Source: Palsa-1033 sp963735455 (lineage in GTDB: Bacteria > Chloroflexota > Limnocylindria > Limnocylindrales > CSP1-4). Taken from it: a DNA stretch of 64,000 nucleotides. This document shows positions 1 through 8,109 of this stretch, in pieces. Each line of letters begins with the position of its first letter. Positions within the stretch are counted from its first letter, which is position 1. The stretch is from positions 1-64,000 of the forward strand of contig CAVTKZ010000001.1 of the NCBI GenBank assembly GCA_963735455.1, given 5' to 3'. The translations under genes were made by a program, and so were the position numbers. Below the pieces are notes generated by a model. It saw nothing but the letters and a program-made list of their open reading frames with translations, searched no databases and was not told where the DNA came from.

Positions 1-1010
1 GCGGCATAGCCGGACCAGCCCGGATAGAGCAGGCCATCGGGGTTAGGCCCGTTGAGATTATCGAAGATCACCGTGCCGGACGTCGGTCGGATCGTCAGGG
101 GACGGGCCGTGCGGTTGAGTCGATGAATAGGTGCCAGCCGTGGTACGTGCCCGGATCCATCTCGATCACGTCGATCGACATGTCCTTCATCAGGGCCACG
201 AACTGGGACTGCGAGCCGGATAGCGGGAACTCGACCACCTGGCGCCGGGTGCCACCGGCGGCGGAGGCGCGATCGGCGCGGCCGTCGGCGTCGGGGGGAG
301 CTGGGGTGGCGGTGGAAGTCGGAGCCGGCTGGGCCGTCGGATCGGCGGGGGCCGTCGAGGTAGGCTTCGGCGTCGGGGTCTGGGTCGGCGTCGGCGTTGG
401 GGTCGGAGCCACCGCCACGCCCGGCTGGAGCCGTGCCCGGAAATCGGCCATCGCCGCCTGGGCTCCGGAGATCACCACCGAGTCGATCGAGACGTACGGA
501 TGCCCGGCGGTGCCGGCGACGCGGAGCGTGAGGACGTGGCGATCGCCCGCTGGCCCTGCCCCGAAGATCACCTGTCCGGCATGGAACACGGTGCCGTGGG
601 TCGAGACTAATGGGTCACGCCGTCGAGGGTTACCGCGAGGTTGCCCGCCCCATGGCCGGTCGGTGCCAGGATCTCAATGTAGGAGCCGTAATAGGTAAGG
701 GAGACCGTCGCCCCGGCCTTGCCACTGATGTGGACGGTTCCGCCCGATGCGGAGCGGCTGCCCAGCACCTGCCAGCCAGCGCTCCACACGAAGTGCGAAT
801 CGGTGTCCTGCAGGACGGCTTGGCCCGAGTGCGCGGTCGCCAGGAGGCTCGAGGGCAGGTTCGTGGGCTGGCTCAGGAGATACTGCCCAGGCCGGCTCCG
901 CCAAGCAGGAGCGCGAGCACGCCGAGGAGGACCAGGGCTTGTTTTGGCTGACGGCGATGGTAGGCAGGTGAAGGGCGCGCGGCAGCGCCGGCGAGGGTCC
1001 TGTCTAGCAA
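1..1010 (-). pseudogene. Secreted right-handed beta-helix protein, N-terminal part, with frame breaks; runs off the window
   Basis: The proposed start is a TTG at 1010, six bases after GAGGAG (1017-1022). It opens a signal peptide with the core LVLLGVLALLLGGAG. The product continues in a second frame from about 890 as a beta-sandwich module (TVSLTYYG, LDGVTH), in a third from about 606 (HAGQVIFGAG), then a Pro/Thr linker (PTPTPTPTQTPTPKPTS). A segment containing IDVIEMDPGTYHG, IDSTARP and, after another break near 100, TIRPTSGTVIFDNL reads like the start of a parallel beta-helix of the pectate-lyase type. I infer an exported protein acting on a surface or polysaccharide. Three frame breaks in about 900 bases could be assembly indels or real decay. 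The C-terminus lies outside the window. Confidence 0.6.
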
Positions 1011-1358
1011 TGTTCGCTCCTCTTTCACGGGGGGCACGTGTCCCGGAACGGTTTGCGCCGCTACCGCCAACGCCGACCGGCATTGGCTGACCACGCAAGG
1101 TCGAGCTAGAGACGGATGGTCACAGCGGGGCTAGGAGGGGAATCGCGGGGGTCGCGGGGTCCCGGGGCACGAGCGGGGGCCGGCATCTGGGGGTATGTCG
1201 TCCTCAGCCGTCTACTGAGAGGACACCGTTCCACCGGCTCCCGGGCCGACATTGCGGTGATGGCGGTAGTGTACCCAACCTCAGCGAACCGCGCCGGAGC
1301 CACCTTTTCCGACCAGGCCCGGTCAGCCGGGCAGCCCGGTAGGACCGGATCCGGCGCC
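1011..1358. other. Intergenic stretch, no gene seen
   Basis: This lies between the secreted-protein start and the acyl-CoA ligase stop. I find no convincing ORF. An imperfect hairpin (1200-1224; GTCCT/AGGAC and CAG/CTG with a two-base bulge) may end ligase transcription, but no T-run follows it. AGTGTA at 1268-1273 reads TACACT on the - strand and could be a distant -10 box for the secreted protein. Confidence 0.4.
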
Positions 1359-2947
1359 CTAGTGGACCCGGCTGGCGAGGCCGGCCCAGAACGGCTCGCG
1401 CAGCTCGGCCTTGAGGATCTTGCCGGTGCCGCCCTTGGGCAGCGCCGCCCGGAATTGGATCTCGCGGGGCACCTTGAAGCCGGCCAGCCGCTCGCGGCAG
1501 AACGCCTTGAGCTCCTTCTCGGTGGCCGTCGCGTCGGGCTTCAGGACGACCAGCCCGACCGGCACCTCGCCCCGCTTGTCGTCCGGGGCGGCGATCACGG
1601 CGCACTCGAGGACCGCCGGGTGGGCGCCCAGGGCGACCTCGATCTCGACCGATGAGATGTTCTCGCCGGCGGTGATGATGATGTCCTTGGAGCGATCCTT
1701 GATCAGGACGTAGCCCACCCCGTCGATCGTGGCCATGTCGCCGGTGTGCAGCCAGCCGTCGCGGATCGCCGCGGCCGTCGCCTCGGGATCGCGGTAGTAA
1801 CCGTCCATCACCGTGTTGCCCCGGACGACGATCTCGCCGATCTGCTCGCCGTCGGAGCGGACATCGCTGGCCGGCGCCATCCACCACCCTGACCCGGACG
1901 CCGGGGATCGCCCAGCCGGTCATCGACTGGCGCAGCCGGCGCTGCTCGGCCGACTCCGCCACGGTCAGGTGGCTGCGGGGCTGGGCCAGGGTCACGATCG
2001 GCGACGTCTCGGTCAGGCCGTAGCCGACGATCGCCTGGACGCCCAGCTCGGCTTCCAGGGCGCTGACCAGGGCCGGCGAGGCGGGCGAGCCGCCGATGAT
2101 CACCTGGCGCAGGCTGGACAGGTCGAACTTCGCGCGGTCGCGGTGGTTGAGCAGGGCGGTGAAGATCGATGGCACGGCCAGCAGGCGGGTGACCGAGTGG
2201 CGCTCGACGAGCTCCATCAGGGCGCCCGGGTCGAAGCGCCGGAGCATGACGTGCCGGCCGCCGACCATCGTCAGGAAGTGGGGCACGCCCCAGCCGTTGA
2301 CGTGGAAGAGGGGCACGACGTGGAGGACCACGTCGTCCTCGCTGAAGCCCAGGCCGAGCTCGGCGATCAGGCTGTGCAGGTAGAGCTCGCGCTGGGTCAT
2401 CGCCACGCCCTTGGGCAAGCCCGTCGTGCCGCTCGTGTAGAACAGCTCGGCCAGCGCGTTCTCGTCGACCTCGGGCTGGAGCGGCTCGGCTCGAGGCCGC
2501 GGCCAGGAGGCCCTCGTAGCCGTGGTCGGCGATCCCGCCCGCCTCGCCGTCGAGGATCACGAAGGTCGGCCGGCGCGCCAGGCGTGGCCCGATCTCCTCG
2601 ACCAGCGGCAGGAAGTCCCGGTGGAAGGCGACGACCCGGGAAGCGGCGTGGTCCAGGATGTAGGCGATCTCGCCGGGCGCCAGCCGGATGTTGATCGGGT
2701 TGAGGACCGCCCCGGCCTCGAGGACGCCGTAGTAGGCCTCGAGCAGGTGGTGGGTGTTGTAGGTGATGAAGCTGACCCGATCGCCGGCCGCGACGCCCAG
2801 GACCTGGAGGGCGTTGGCCAGCCGGTGGGTCCGCTCGCCGAACTCGCGGTAGGTGAACTGGCGATCGCCGTCGATCACGCCGATCTTGTCGCCGAAGAAG
2901 GCCACCGCCCGGTCACGGAAGTCGAGGACCGACAACGGGACGAACAT
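1359..2947 (-). CDS. AMP-binding acyl-CoA synthetase (fatty acid--CoA ligase family), two frame breaks
   Basis: Predicted to activate a carboxylic acid to its acyl-CoA through an acyl-adenylate. Translation starts at ATG 2947 (MFVPLSVLDFRDRAVAFFGDK) behind a GGAGGGG-type RBS. The middle part carries the P-loop signature SGTTGLPKG (about 2403-2440), YGLTETSP and the C-terminal hinge DGWLHTGDMATIDGVGY, ending with the catalytic-lysine segment PKGGTGKILKAELR. The frame changes near 2490 and near 1880. All three pieces are collinear with one protein of about 530 aa, the family's usual length, so single-base indels are likelier than loss of the gene. It follows a luciferase-like oxidoreductase by 32 bases, suggesting co-transcription. 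Substrate cannot be told; medium- or long-chain acids are the family default. Confidence 0.85.
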
Positions 2948-2979
2948 CGAACACCCCTCCTCGTGACCGCGTCCGGCCG

Positions 2980-3935
2980 CTAGGCCAGCAGGCGCAGGAC
3001 CTCGCCGGCGAGCCCGATCGATTCGACGGCTGCGCAGCATCGTATTGCCGAAGGTGAAGCCGGTGAAGCCCGCCGCGATGTACGTGGCCAGGTGCTCGGC
3101 GCAGCGCTCCGGCGTGCCGATCAGCAGTGACCCGCGGCGCTCCGGGGGGATCTTCTCGAGGAGCGCCGCGGCCTCGTCCTCGCGGGCGACCGGGATCACC
3201 GGCGAGCCCATCGTCCGGATGATCGTCGAGGGATCCCGGCCGACGGCCGCACAATGCTCGGCCAGGACCTCGACCTTGTGCTGGAGGTCGGCGACCGAGG
3301 CCGGGAACCAGTGGGTCAGGTCGGCGAACTCGGCCGCGAAGCGGAGCGTCCGCCGCTCGCCCATCCCGCCGATCAGGATCGGCGGCCCGCCGGCCTGGAT
3401 CGGGCGCGGCCGGTTGAGGGCCTCCTCGATCCGGTAGTGCTTGCCCTCGAAGCTGGGGCGGTCCTCGGTGAACATCAGCTTGCAGATCGTGAGCGCCTCG
3501 CCCAGGCGGTCCATCCGGCCGCCGATCGGCGGGAAGTCGAAGCCCAGGCCGTTGTGCTCCGATTCGTTCCAGGCCGCGCCGATGCCCAGGATCGCCCGGC
3601 CGCCGCTGATCACGTCGAGGGTCGTGACGATCTTGGCCAGCATCGCCGGGTTGCGGTAGGTGACTCCGGTGACCAGCGTGCCCAGGCGGACCTTCTTCGT
3701 GCTGACCGCGATGCCGGCCAGCGCCGAGTAGGCCTCGAGCATCGGGTCAGTCTCGGGCCCGACGCCCCGGATCTGGTAGAGAGTGGTCCATCACCGTGAC
3801 CAGCTCGAAGCCGGCCGCCTCGGCGGCCTGGGCCTGGGCGATCACGTGCCCGAAGAGCTGCTCGTCGGGGACGCCGGGATAGGTGTAGTTGGGCAGGTGC
3901 AGGCCGAAGAACGGCCGGCTGAAGCTCGTGCTCAC
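2980..3935 (-). CDS. LLM-class flavin/F420-dependent oxidoreductase, two frame breaks
   Basis: A luciferase-like TIM-barrel oxidoreductase, probably F420-dependent. The N-terminus MSTSFSRPFFGLHLPNYTYP begins at ATG 3935. The conserved FELVTVMDH segment is followed by a frame change near 3780, after which YQIRGVGPETDP and MLEAYSALAGIA resume. The body contains VRLGTLVTGVTYRNPAMLAKIVTTLD, here cited only as the typical LLM strand-helix region at about 3640-3700, and GGPPILIGGMGERR. A second break near 3030 moves the end into the frame ESIGLAGEVLRLLA with a stop at 2980-2982. The total is about 318 aa, normal for the family. It sits between zwf (60 bases upstream) and the acyl-CoA ligase. Substrate unknown. 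Confidence 0.85.
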
Positions 3936-3995
3936 GTGGACTCCTTGATCTCCGGGCTGCGGGTTCGGTTCAGTGATTGCGAATCAACATATGGA

Positions 3996-5387
3996 TCAGG
4001 ACGGCGCCGCCGGCGGGCTGGGCGCCGGGTCGTGCCAGTGGTCGCCGTCGGCGAGGATTCCGGCGGCTGCGGCCGGGCCCCAGCTGCCCTTGACGTATTC
4101 GTGGACCGGCGGCTCGGCATGGAGGACCGGGTCGATCACCTTCCAGGCGGCCTCGACCGAGTCCTCCCGGGCGAAGAGGCTCTGGTCGCCCTTGCGAGCG
4201 TCACCGATCAGGCGCTGGTAGGGCGGCCGCTCCTCGCCGCTCTGGTGGCGGGCGAAGAGCTCGACGGCCTCGCCGAGCATCGCCTCGCCGGGCCGCTTGG
4301 CCCGAGCGCCGAGCGAGATCGCCATGTCCGGGGTCAGGCGGAAGCGCAGGAAGTTGCCGTCGGGTGGCTCGACCTCGTGGAAGACCATCTCGGGTGGCTG
4401 GCGCAGCTCGACGAGGACCTCGGTCGCCGTCACCGGCATTGCCTTGCCGGCCCGGACGTAGATCGGCACGCCGCCCCAGCGCCACGTGTCGAGGTACAGG
4501 CGGAGAGCGACGAAGGTCTCCATCGTCGAGTCCGGGGCCACGCCCTTGACCGAGCGATAGCCGCGGTACTGGCCTCGGACGACATCCTCGGCGCGCAGCG
4601 GGCGGAGGGAGTCGAGGACCTTGAACTTCTGGTTGCGAACCGCCTCCGGGCTGTGGCCCGAGGGCGCCTCCATCGTCAGCAGGCTGAGGACCTGCAGAAG
4701 GTGGTTCTGGACGACGTCCCGGATCGTGCCGGCCTGGTCGAAGAAGGCCCCCCGATCGGCGACATCGAACTGCTCGGCCATGGTGATCTGGATGCTCGAC
4801 ACGTACTCGCCCCGCCAGATCGGCTCGAGGAACGAATTGGCGAACCGGAAGTAGAGCAGGTTCTGGACCGGCTCCTTGCCCAGGTAGTGGTCGATCCGGA
4901 AGATCGACGGCTCGCTGAAGACCCGGTGGACCGTTTCGTTGAGCAGGCGGGCGCTGGCCAGGTCCCGGCCGAACGGCTTCTCGACGATGATCCGGGCCCC
5001 CTTGGCGCACCCCGAGCGGTCCAGGTTGTCGATGACCGGGCCGAACAGTGACGGCGGGATCGCCAGGTAGTGGAGGGGATGCTCCGCGGCGCCCAGCTCG
5101 CGCCGGAGGGCGTGGAACATCTCGACATCGTCGTCGTCACCCTTGACGTAGCGCAGCTGGGCCAGGAGCCGGGCCAGGATCGGCTCGTCGACTGGACCAT
5201 TGGCGGCCAGGCTCGCCCGCGCTCGCGCCTTGAGCGAGTCGAGGTCGCCCGAACGGGCGACGCCGATGATCGGCAGGTCGAAATCGTCGTCCCGAATCAG
5301 GTTGGCCAGGGCCGGGAAGATCTGCTTGAAGGCGAGGTCACCGGTCGCGCCGAAGAAGACGAACGCGTCCGAGACGACCGGGCTCAT
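3996..5387 (-). CDS. zwf: Glucose-6-phosphate 1-dehydrogenase
   Basis: Oxidises glucose 6-phosphate to 6-phosphogluconolactone, the entry step of the oxidative pentose phosphate pathway, in the cytoplasm. The 463-residue frame is intact. The nucleotide-binding loop GATGDLA lies at residues 13-19, EKPFGRD at 136-142 and the substrate/catalytic signature RIDHYLGK at 164-171. Length matches the family. The Pro/Ala-rich last 20 residues are not conserved. It lies 30 bases downstream of gnd on the same strand, so both NAD(P)H-producing steps of the pathway are probably co-transcribed; a lactonase gene is not seen nearby. Confidence 0.97.
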   Translation of the reverse strand: MSPVVSDAFVFFGATGDLAFKQIFPALANLIRDDDFDLPIIGVARSGDLDSLKARARASLAANGPVDEPILARLLAQLRYVKGDDDDVEMFHALRRELGAAEHPLHYLAIPPSLFGPVIDNLDRSGCAKGARIIVEKPFGRDLASARLLNETVHRVFSEPSIFRIDHYLGKEPVQNLLYFRFANSFLEPIWRGEYVSSIQITMAEQFDVADRGAFFDQAGTIRDVVQNHLLQVLSLLTMEAPSGHSPEAVRNQKFKVLDSLRPLRAEDVVRGQYRGYRSVKGVAPDSTMETFVALRLYLDTWRWGGVPIYVRAGKAMPVTATEVLVELRQPPEMVFHEVEPPDGNFLRFRLTPDMAISLGARAKRPGEAMLGEAVELFARHQSGEERPPYQRLIGDARKGDQSLFAREDSVEAAWKVIDPVLHAEPPVHEYVKGSWGPAAAAGILADGDHWHDPAPSPPAAPS

Positions 5388-5417
5388 GCTCTGGTCATAC
5401 CCTGAACCAGCCTCGAT

Positions 5418-6437
5418 TCACGCCTTGGTCTCGAGGTGGCCGCCGAAGCCGAGGCGCATCGCCGACAGGACCTGGTCGGCGAAGTCCGACTCGCCCCGCG
5501 AGGTGAAGCGCGAGTAGAGGGCGGTGGTCAGGACCGGGGCCGGGGCGCTGACATCGATCGCGGCGATGCTCGTCCAGCGGCCCTCGCCCGAATCGGACAC
5601 GCGGCCGGCGAAGCCGGCCAGGTCGGGGCTCTGCAGGAAGGCCTGGGCGGTCAGGTCGAGCAGCCACGAGGCGACGACGCTGCCCCGCCGCCAGACCTCG
5701 GTCACGGCCGGCAGGTCGAGCTCGTACTGGTAGAGCTCGGGCTCGCGGAGCGGGGCCGTCTCCGCGTCGACGGGCCGGTCCGACCGGCCGGCGCCCGCAT
5801 GGCGGAGGATGTTCAGCCCCTCGGCGTAGGCAGCCATCAGGCCGTACTCGATCCCGTTGTGGACCATCTTCACGAAGTGGCCGGCGCCGCTCGGTCCGCA
5901 GTGAAGGTAGCCCTGCTCGGCTGCGTTCGGCGCGCCGCTGCGACCCGGCGTTCGACCGGCCGATTCGACGCCCGGGGCGAGGTCCTTGAAGATCGGCTCC
6001 AGGCGGGCCACGCCGTCGTCGGGACCGCCGATCATCAGGCAGTAGCCGCGCTCCAGGCCCCACACCCCACCGCTCGTGCCGACGTCGAGGTATTCGATCC
6101 CCTGGCCGGCCAGCTCGTGGTTGCGGCGGAGGTCGTCGCGGTAGTACGAGTTGCCACCGTCGACGATCACGTCGCCCCGGGCCAGCAGCGGGACGAGCTC
6201 GGCCAGGGTCGCGTCGACCGAGGCGGCCGGGATCATCAGCCACAGGATCCGGGGCGCCGGGAGCTGGCCGACGAGGTCCTTGAGCGAGATCGCCCCGGCG
6301 CTGATCGAGCCGTCGGCCTTGAACGCCTCGACGGTCTCGGCATGCCGGGCGTAGCCGACCACCCGGTGTCCCTTGCGGACCAGTCGCTGGGACATGTTTG
6401 CGCCCATCCGGCCCAGTCCGATCATGCCAAGTTCCAT
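5418..6437 (-). CDS. gnd: 6-phosphogluconate dehydrogenase, decarboxylating (short, GndA-like form)
   Basis: Oxidatively decarboxylates 6-phosphogluconate to ribulose 5-phosphate. The 339-residue protein has the N-terminal Rossmann fingerprint GLGRMG at 7-12, IVDGGNSYYRDD around 91-102, and the active-site region GPSGAGHFVKMVHNGIEYG at 181-199 with the catalytic Lys and Asn in it. Its length is that of the short bacterial class, usually NAD-preferring, rather than the roughly 470-residue NADP form; cofactor preference here is inferred from length only. An insertion around residues 158-176 (SAGRTPGRSGAPNAAEQG) is unusual. It sits directly upstream of zwf. Confidence 0.95.
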   Translation of the reverse strand: MELGMIGLGRMGANMSQRLVRKGHRVVGYARHAETVEAFKADGSISAGAISLKDLVGQLPAPRILWLMIPAASVDATLAELVPLLARGDVIVDGGNSYYRDDLRRNHELAGQGIEYLDVGTSGGVWGLERGYCLMIGGPDDGVARLEPIFKDLAPGVESAGRTPGRSGAPNAAEQGYLHCGPSGAGHFVKMVHNGIEYGLMAAYAEGLNILRHAGAGRSDRPVDAETAPLREPELYQYELDLPAVTEVWRRGSVVASWLLDLTAQAFLQSPDLAGFAGRVSDSGEGRWTSIAAIDVSAPAPVLTTALYSRFTSRGESDFADQVLSAMRLGFGGHLETKA

Positions 6438-6497
6438 CTGGTCCTCACCTCTCCACGGCCACGTCCCGTCAAGGATAGAGGCCCGACGCGGAGGGGC

Positions 6498-7871
6498 TCA
6501 GGCGGCGAACTCCGACTCGGGCTCGCCCACCTCGATCGGGTTGTTGAGCGGGTCCTGGCTCCACTCGAACCAGCCACCGTCATACACCGAGATCCGATCC
6601 CAGCCCTGGACGTAGGCGTAGAACCAGGTCTCGCTGGCCCGCCAGCCCGTGCCGCAGTAGAACGCCACGTGCTTGTCGGGGGTGATCCCCGCGTCGGCCC
6701 AGTTCGCGGCGATCTCCGGATAGGCCCGCATCATGTTGTCGAGGTTGCGGTAGTGCTGCATGTGGTAGGCGTCGCTGCCGCAGTTGCCCCAGACGTCGCC
6801 GGCGATCCGTCCGGCCGGGGCGATGTAGTTGTAGCCACTGACCGCGCCGATGTGCTCCCGCCACGTGCGCACGCTGACGAGCGCCGAACCGGCCTGGTCG
6901 GCGAGGATCGACTTCGCCTCATCGATGTCGACGATCACCTCGGGCCGGAATGGGATCGCCCGGCCGAAGCCCGGGCTCGGCTGAGGCCGGTTGGCCTGCT
7001 GCTCGACGGGGTTGCCGGCATTGACCCAGCCGTCATACCCACCGTCGAGGAGGCGCACGTCGTCGACGCCCGCGTAGCGCAGGATCATCGCGGCCCGCGT
7101 GGCGGCGATCTGGCCCGCCCGCCGGCCAGGCCACTTCTCGTTGGCCGAGCCGACGGTGTCGCGGCCATACACGATGACCGTCGTATCGTGGCCGATGCCG
7201 AGCGCCCGAAGGGCGGCCTCGAGCGCTTCCGGTGACCGGCGATTCCAGTCGGCCGGGTCCTCGATCTTGTTCGTGTCGAGGTAGATCGCGCCCGGGATGT
7301 GGCCCTCGGCGTACTCCTCGGGCACGCCGAAGTTGACGTGGAGGAGGCGGACCGTGCCGACCGGGGCCGCTTCCGGCCGGCCGCCGTCGAGGAGCTCGCG
7401 CAGCCAGTCGGTGTGGACCAGCTGCTGGTAGCGGGCGAGGTGCTCGACGGCCCGCCGCTGGTACGCCTGCCAGGCCGGCCAGCCCCCGGTCAGGGTGCGC
7501 ACGTCGGGCTGGCCGCGGCGCGCGAGGTGGTCGGCGAGTCCGCTCACGTCAGCGGGCTCGTAGCCGTACAGGACCACGGTCCGAGCGGCGGCGATCCCCT
7601 TCTCGTCAAGCAGCCGGTCGACGTCGGGCACGTCGATCCGCTCGAGCCAGCCCGCCGGGAACGAGATCGCGCCGGGGATGTGGCCGCCGCGGGTCTCGCC
7701 ACGCAGGCGCCAGCCGTTGTAGGCGGCGACCGGCCGGACGTCGATCGTGGTCAGGCCGGGCCGCCCAAGGCGTCCGTTGAGCTCGGCCGCCGTGATCGGG
7801 CGGAGTGCCGCCGGAGCAGAGGACGGGACGGTTGTCGGAGTGGGTGCCTGGTTGGCTGAGGAGGCAGTCAT
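6498..7871 (-). CDS. Three-domain rhodanese-like sulfurtransferase (YnjE-like)
   Basis: Transfers sulfane sulfur through a cysteine persulfide. The 457-aa protein has three tandem rhodanese modules, roughly residues 25-140, 150-290 and 305-450. Only the last keeps the catalytic cysteine (Cys406 in CGTGWRAS). The equivalent loops of the first two read YGYEPAD and YGRDTVG, so those modules are probably structural. This three-module layout and the CGTGWR loop resemble E. coli YnjE. The start at ATG 7871 gives MTASSANQ; an AGAGGA element lies about ten bases upstream. No signal peptide is seen. A Cys-codon leader peptide and intrinsic terminator lie just upstream, suggesting control by cysteine supply. 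Confidence 0.9.
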   Translation of the reverse strand: MTASSANQAPTPTTVPSSAPAALRPITAAELNGRLGRPGLTTIDVRPVAAYNGWRLRGETRGGHIPGAISFPAGWLERIDVPDVDRLLDEKGIAAARTVVLYGYEPADVSGLADHLARRGQPDVRTLTGGWPAWQAYQRRAVEHLARYQQLVHTDWLRELLDGGRPEAAPVGTVRLLHVNFGVPEEYAEGHIPGAIYLDTNKIEDPADWNRRSPEALEAALRALGIGHDTTVIVYGRDTVGSANEKWPGRRAGQIAATRAAMILRYAGVDDVRLLDGGYDGWVNAGNPVEQQANRPQPSPGFGRAIPFRPEVIVDIDEAKSILADQAGSALVSVRTWREHIGAVSGYNYIAPAGRIAGDVWGNCGSDAYHMQHYRNLDNMMRAYPEIAANWADAGITPDKHVAFYCGTGWRASETWFYAYVQGWDRISVYDGGWFEWSQDPLNNPIEVGEPESEFAA

Positions 7872-7887
7872 TGGGAGTCATTCCTCT

Positions 7888-7991
7888 CGGTGTAGTGGGA
7901 GATCGGGCAAACAAAAGACCCCTGCCCGTGGCAAGGGTCTCGATCTGGCTGCTGCGCAGGGCTACCGACTAGCCCGCGCTCAACTACACCG
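7888..7991 (-). promoter_or_regulatory. Candidate cysteine-responsive attenuator of the rhodanese gene
   Basis: Between the leader-peptide stop and the rhodanese start, three structures can form on the - strand. A hairpin GGGCTA/TAGCCC lies at 7960-7976 and a terminator at 7911-7940. A nine-base pairing is possible between CGGTGTAGT (7983-7991, the last Arg-Cys-Ser codons of the leader) and ACTACACCG (7888-7896, next to the rhodanese RBS). A ribosome stalled at the terminal Cys codon would cover the first arm and free the RBS. The pairing is seen in the sequence; the mechanism is inferred. Confidence 0.55.
7911..7940 (-). terminator. Intrinsic terminator in the rhodanese leader
   Basis: On the - strand a stem of ten pairs with one mismatch (arms 7930-7940 and 7916-7926, three-base loop) is followed by TTTTGTTTG. 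It lies ahead of the rhodanese gene and behind the leader peptide, where an attenuator would be. Confidence 0.7.
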
Positions 7992-8048
7992 CTCTCCCTG
8001 CCCGGCAGAGGTGCGACAGCTACAGCCGGAGCGGAAGGTCAGCGTCAT
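7980..8048 (-). CDS. 22-residue Cys-containing leader peptide
   Basis: ATG at 8048 opens a 22-codon ORF, MTLTFRSGCSCRTSAGQGER followed by Cys-Ser and a TGA at 7980. Cysteines are residues 9, 11 and 21. It is preceded by a weak RBS or none and lies nine bases after a putative -10 box, so it may be translated from a nearly leaderless mRNA. The terminator lies 40 bases beyond its stop. Cys-rich upstream ORFs controlling sulfur genes are known in mycobacteria; this one looks analogous. The ORF and its position are observed; the regulatory role is inferred. Confidence 0.55.
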   Translation of the reverse strand: MTLTFRSGCSCRTSAGQGERCS

Positions 8049-8057
8049 CGTTCTCGC

Positions 8058-8087
8058 ATTGTGCCACTGACGCCTGCCGCCTGGCAA
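8058..8087 (-). promoter_or_regulatory. Putative promoter for the leader peptide and rhodanese
   Basis: On the - strand TTGCCA (8082-8087) and CACAAT (8058-8063) are separated by 18 bases. Transcription would begin within a few bases of the leader ATG at 8048. Confidence 0.45.
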
Positions 8088-8109
8088 GATCCGAACGCGG
8101 CAGGCGGAC

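Noticed and set aside
7888..8048. SAM, cobalamin or T-box riboswitch ahead of the rhodanese gene
   Set aside because: None of the consensus boxes of these riboswitches was found, and no tRNA-like fold with a T-loop is present; the Cys leader explains the region better.
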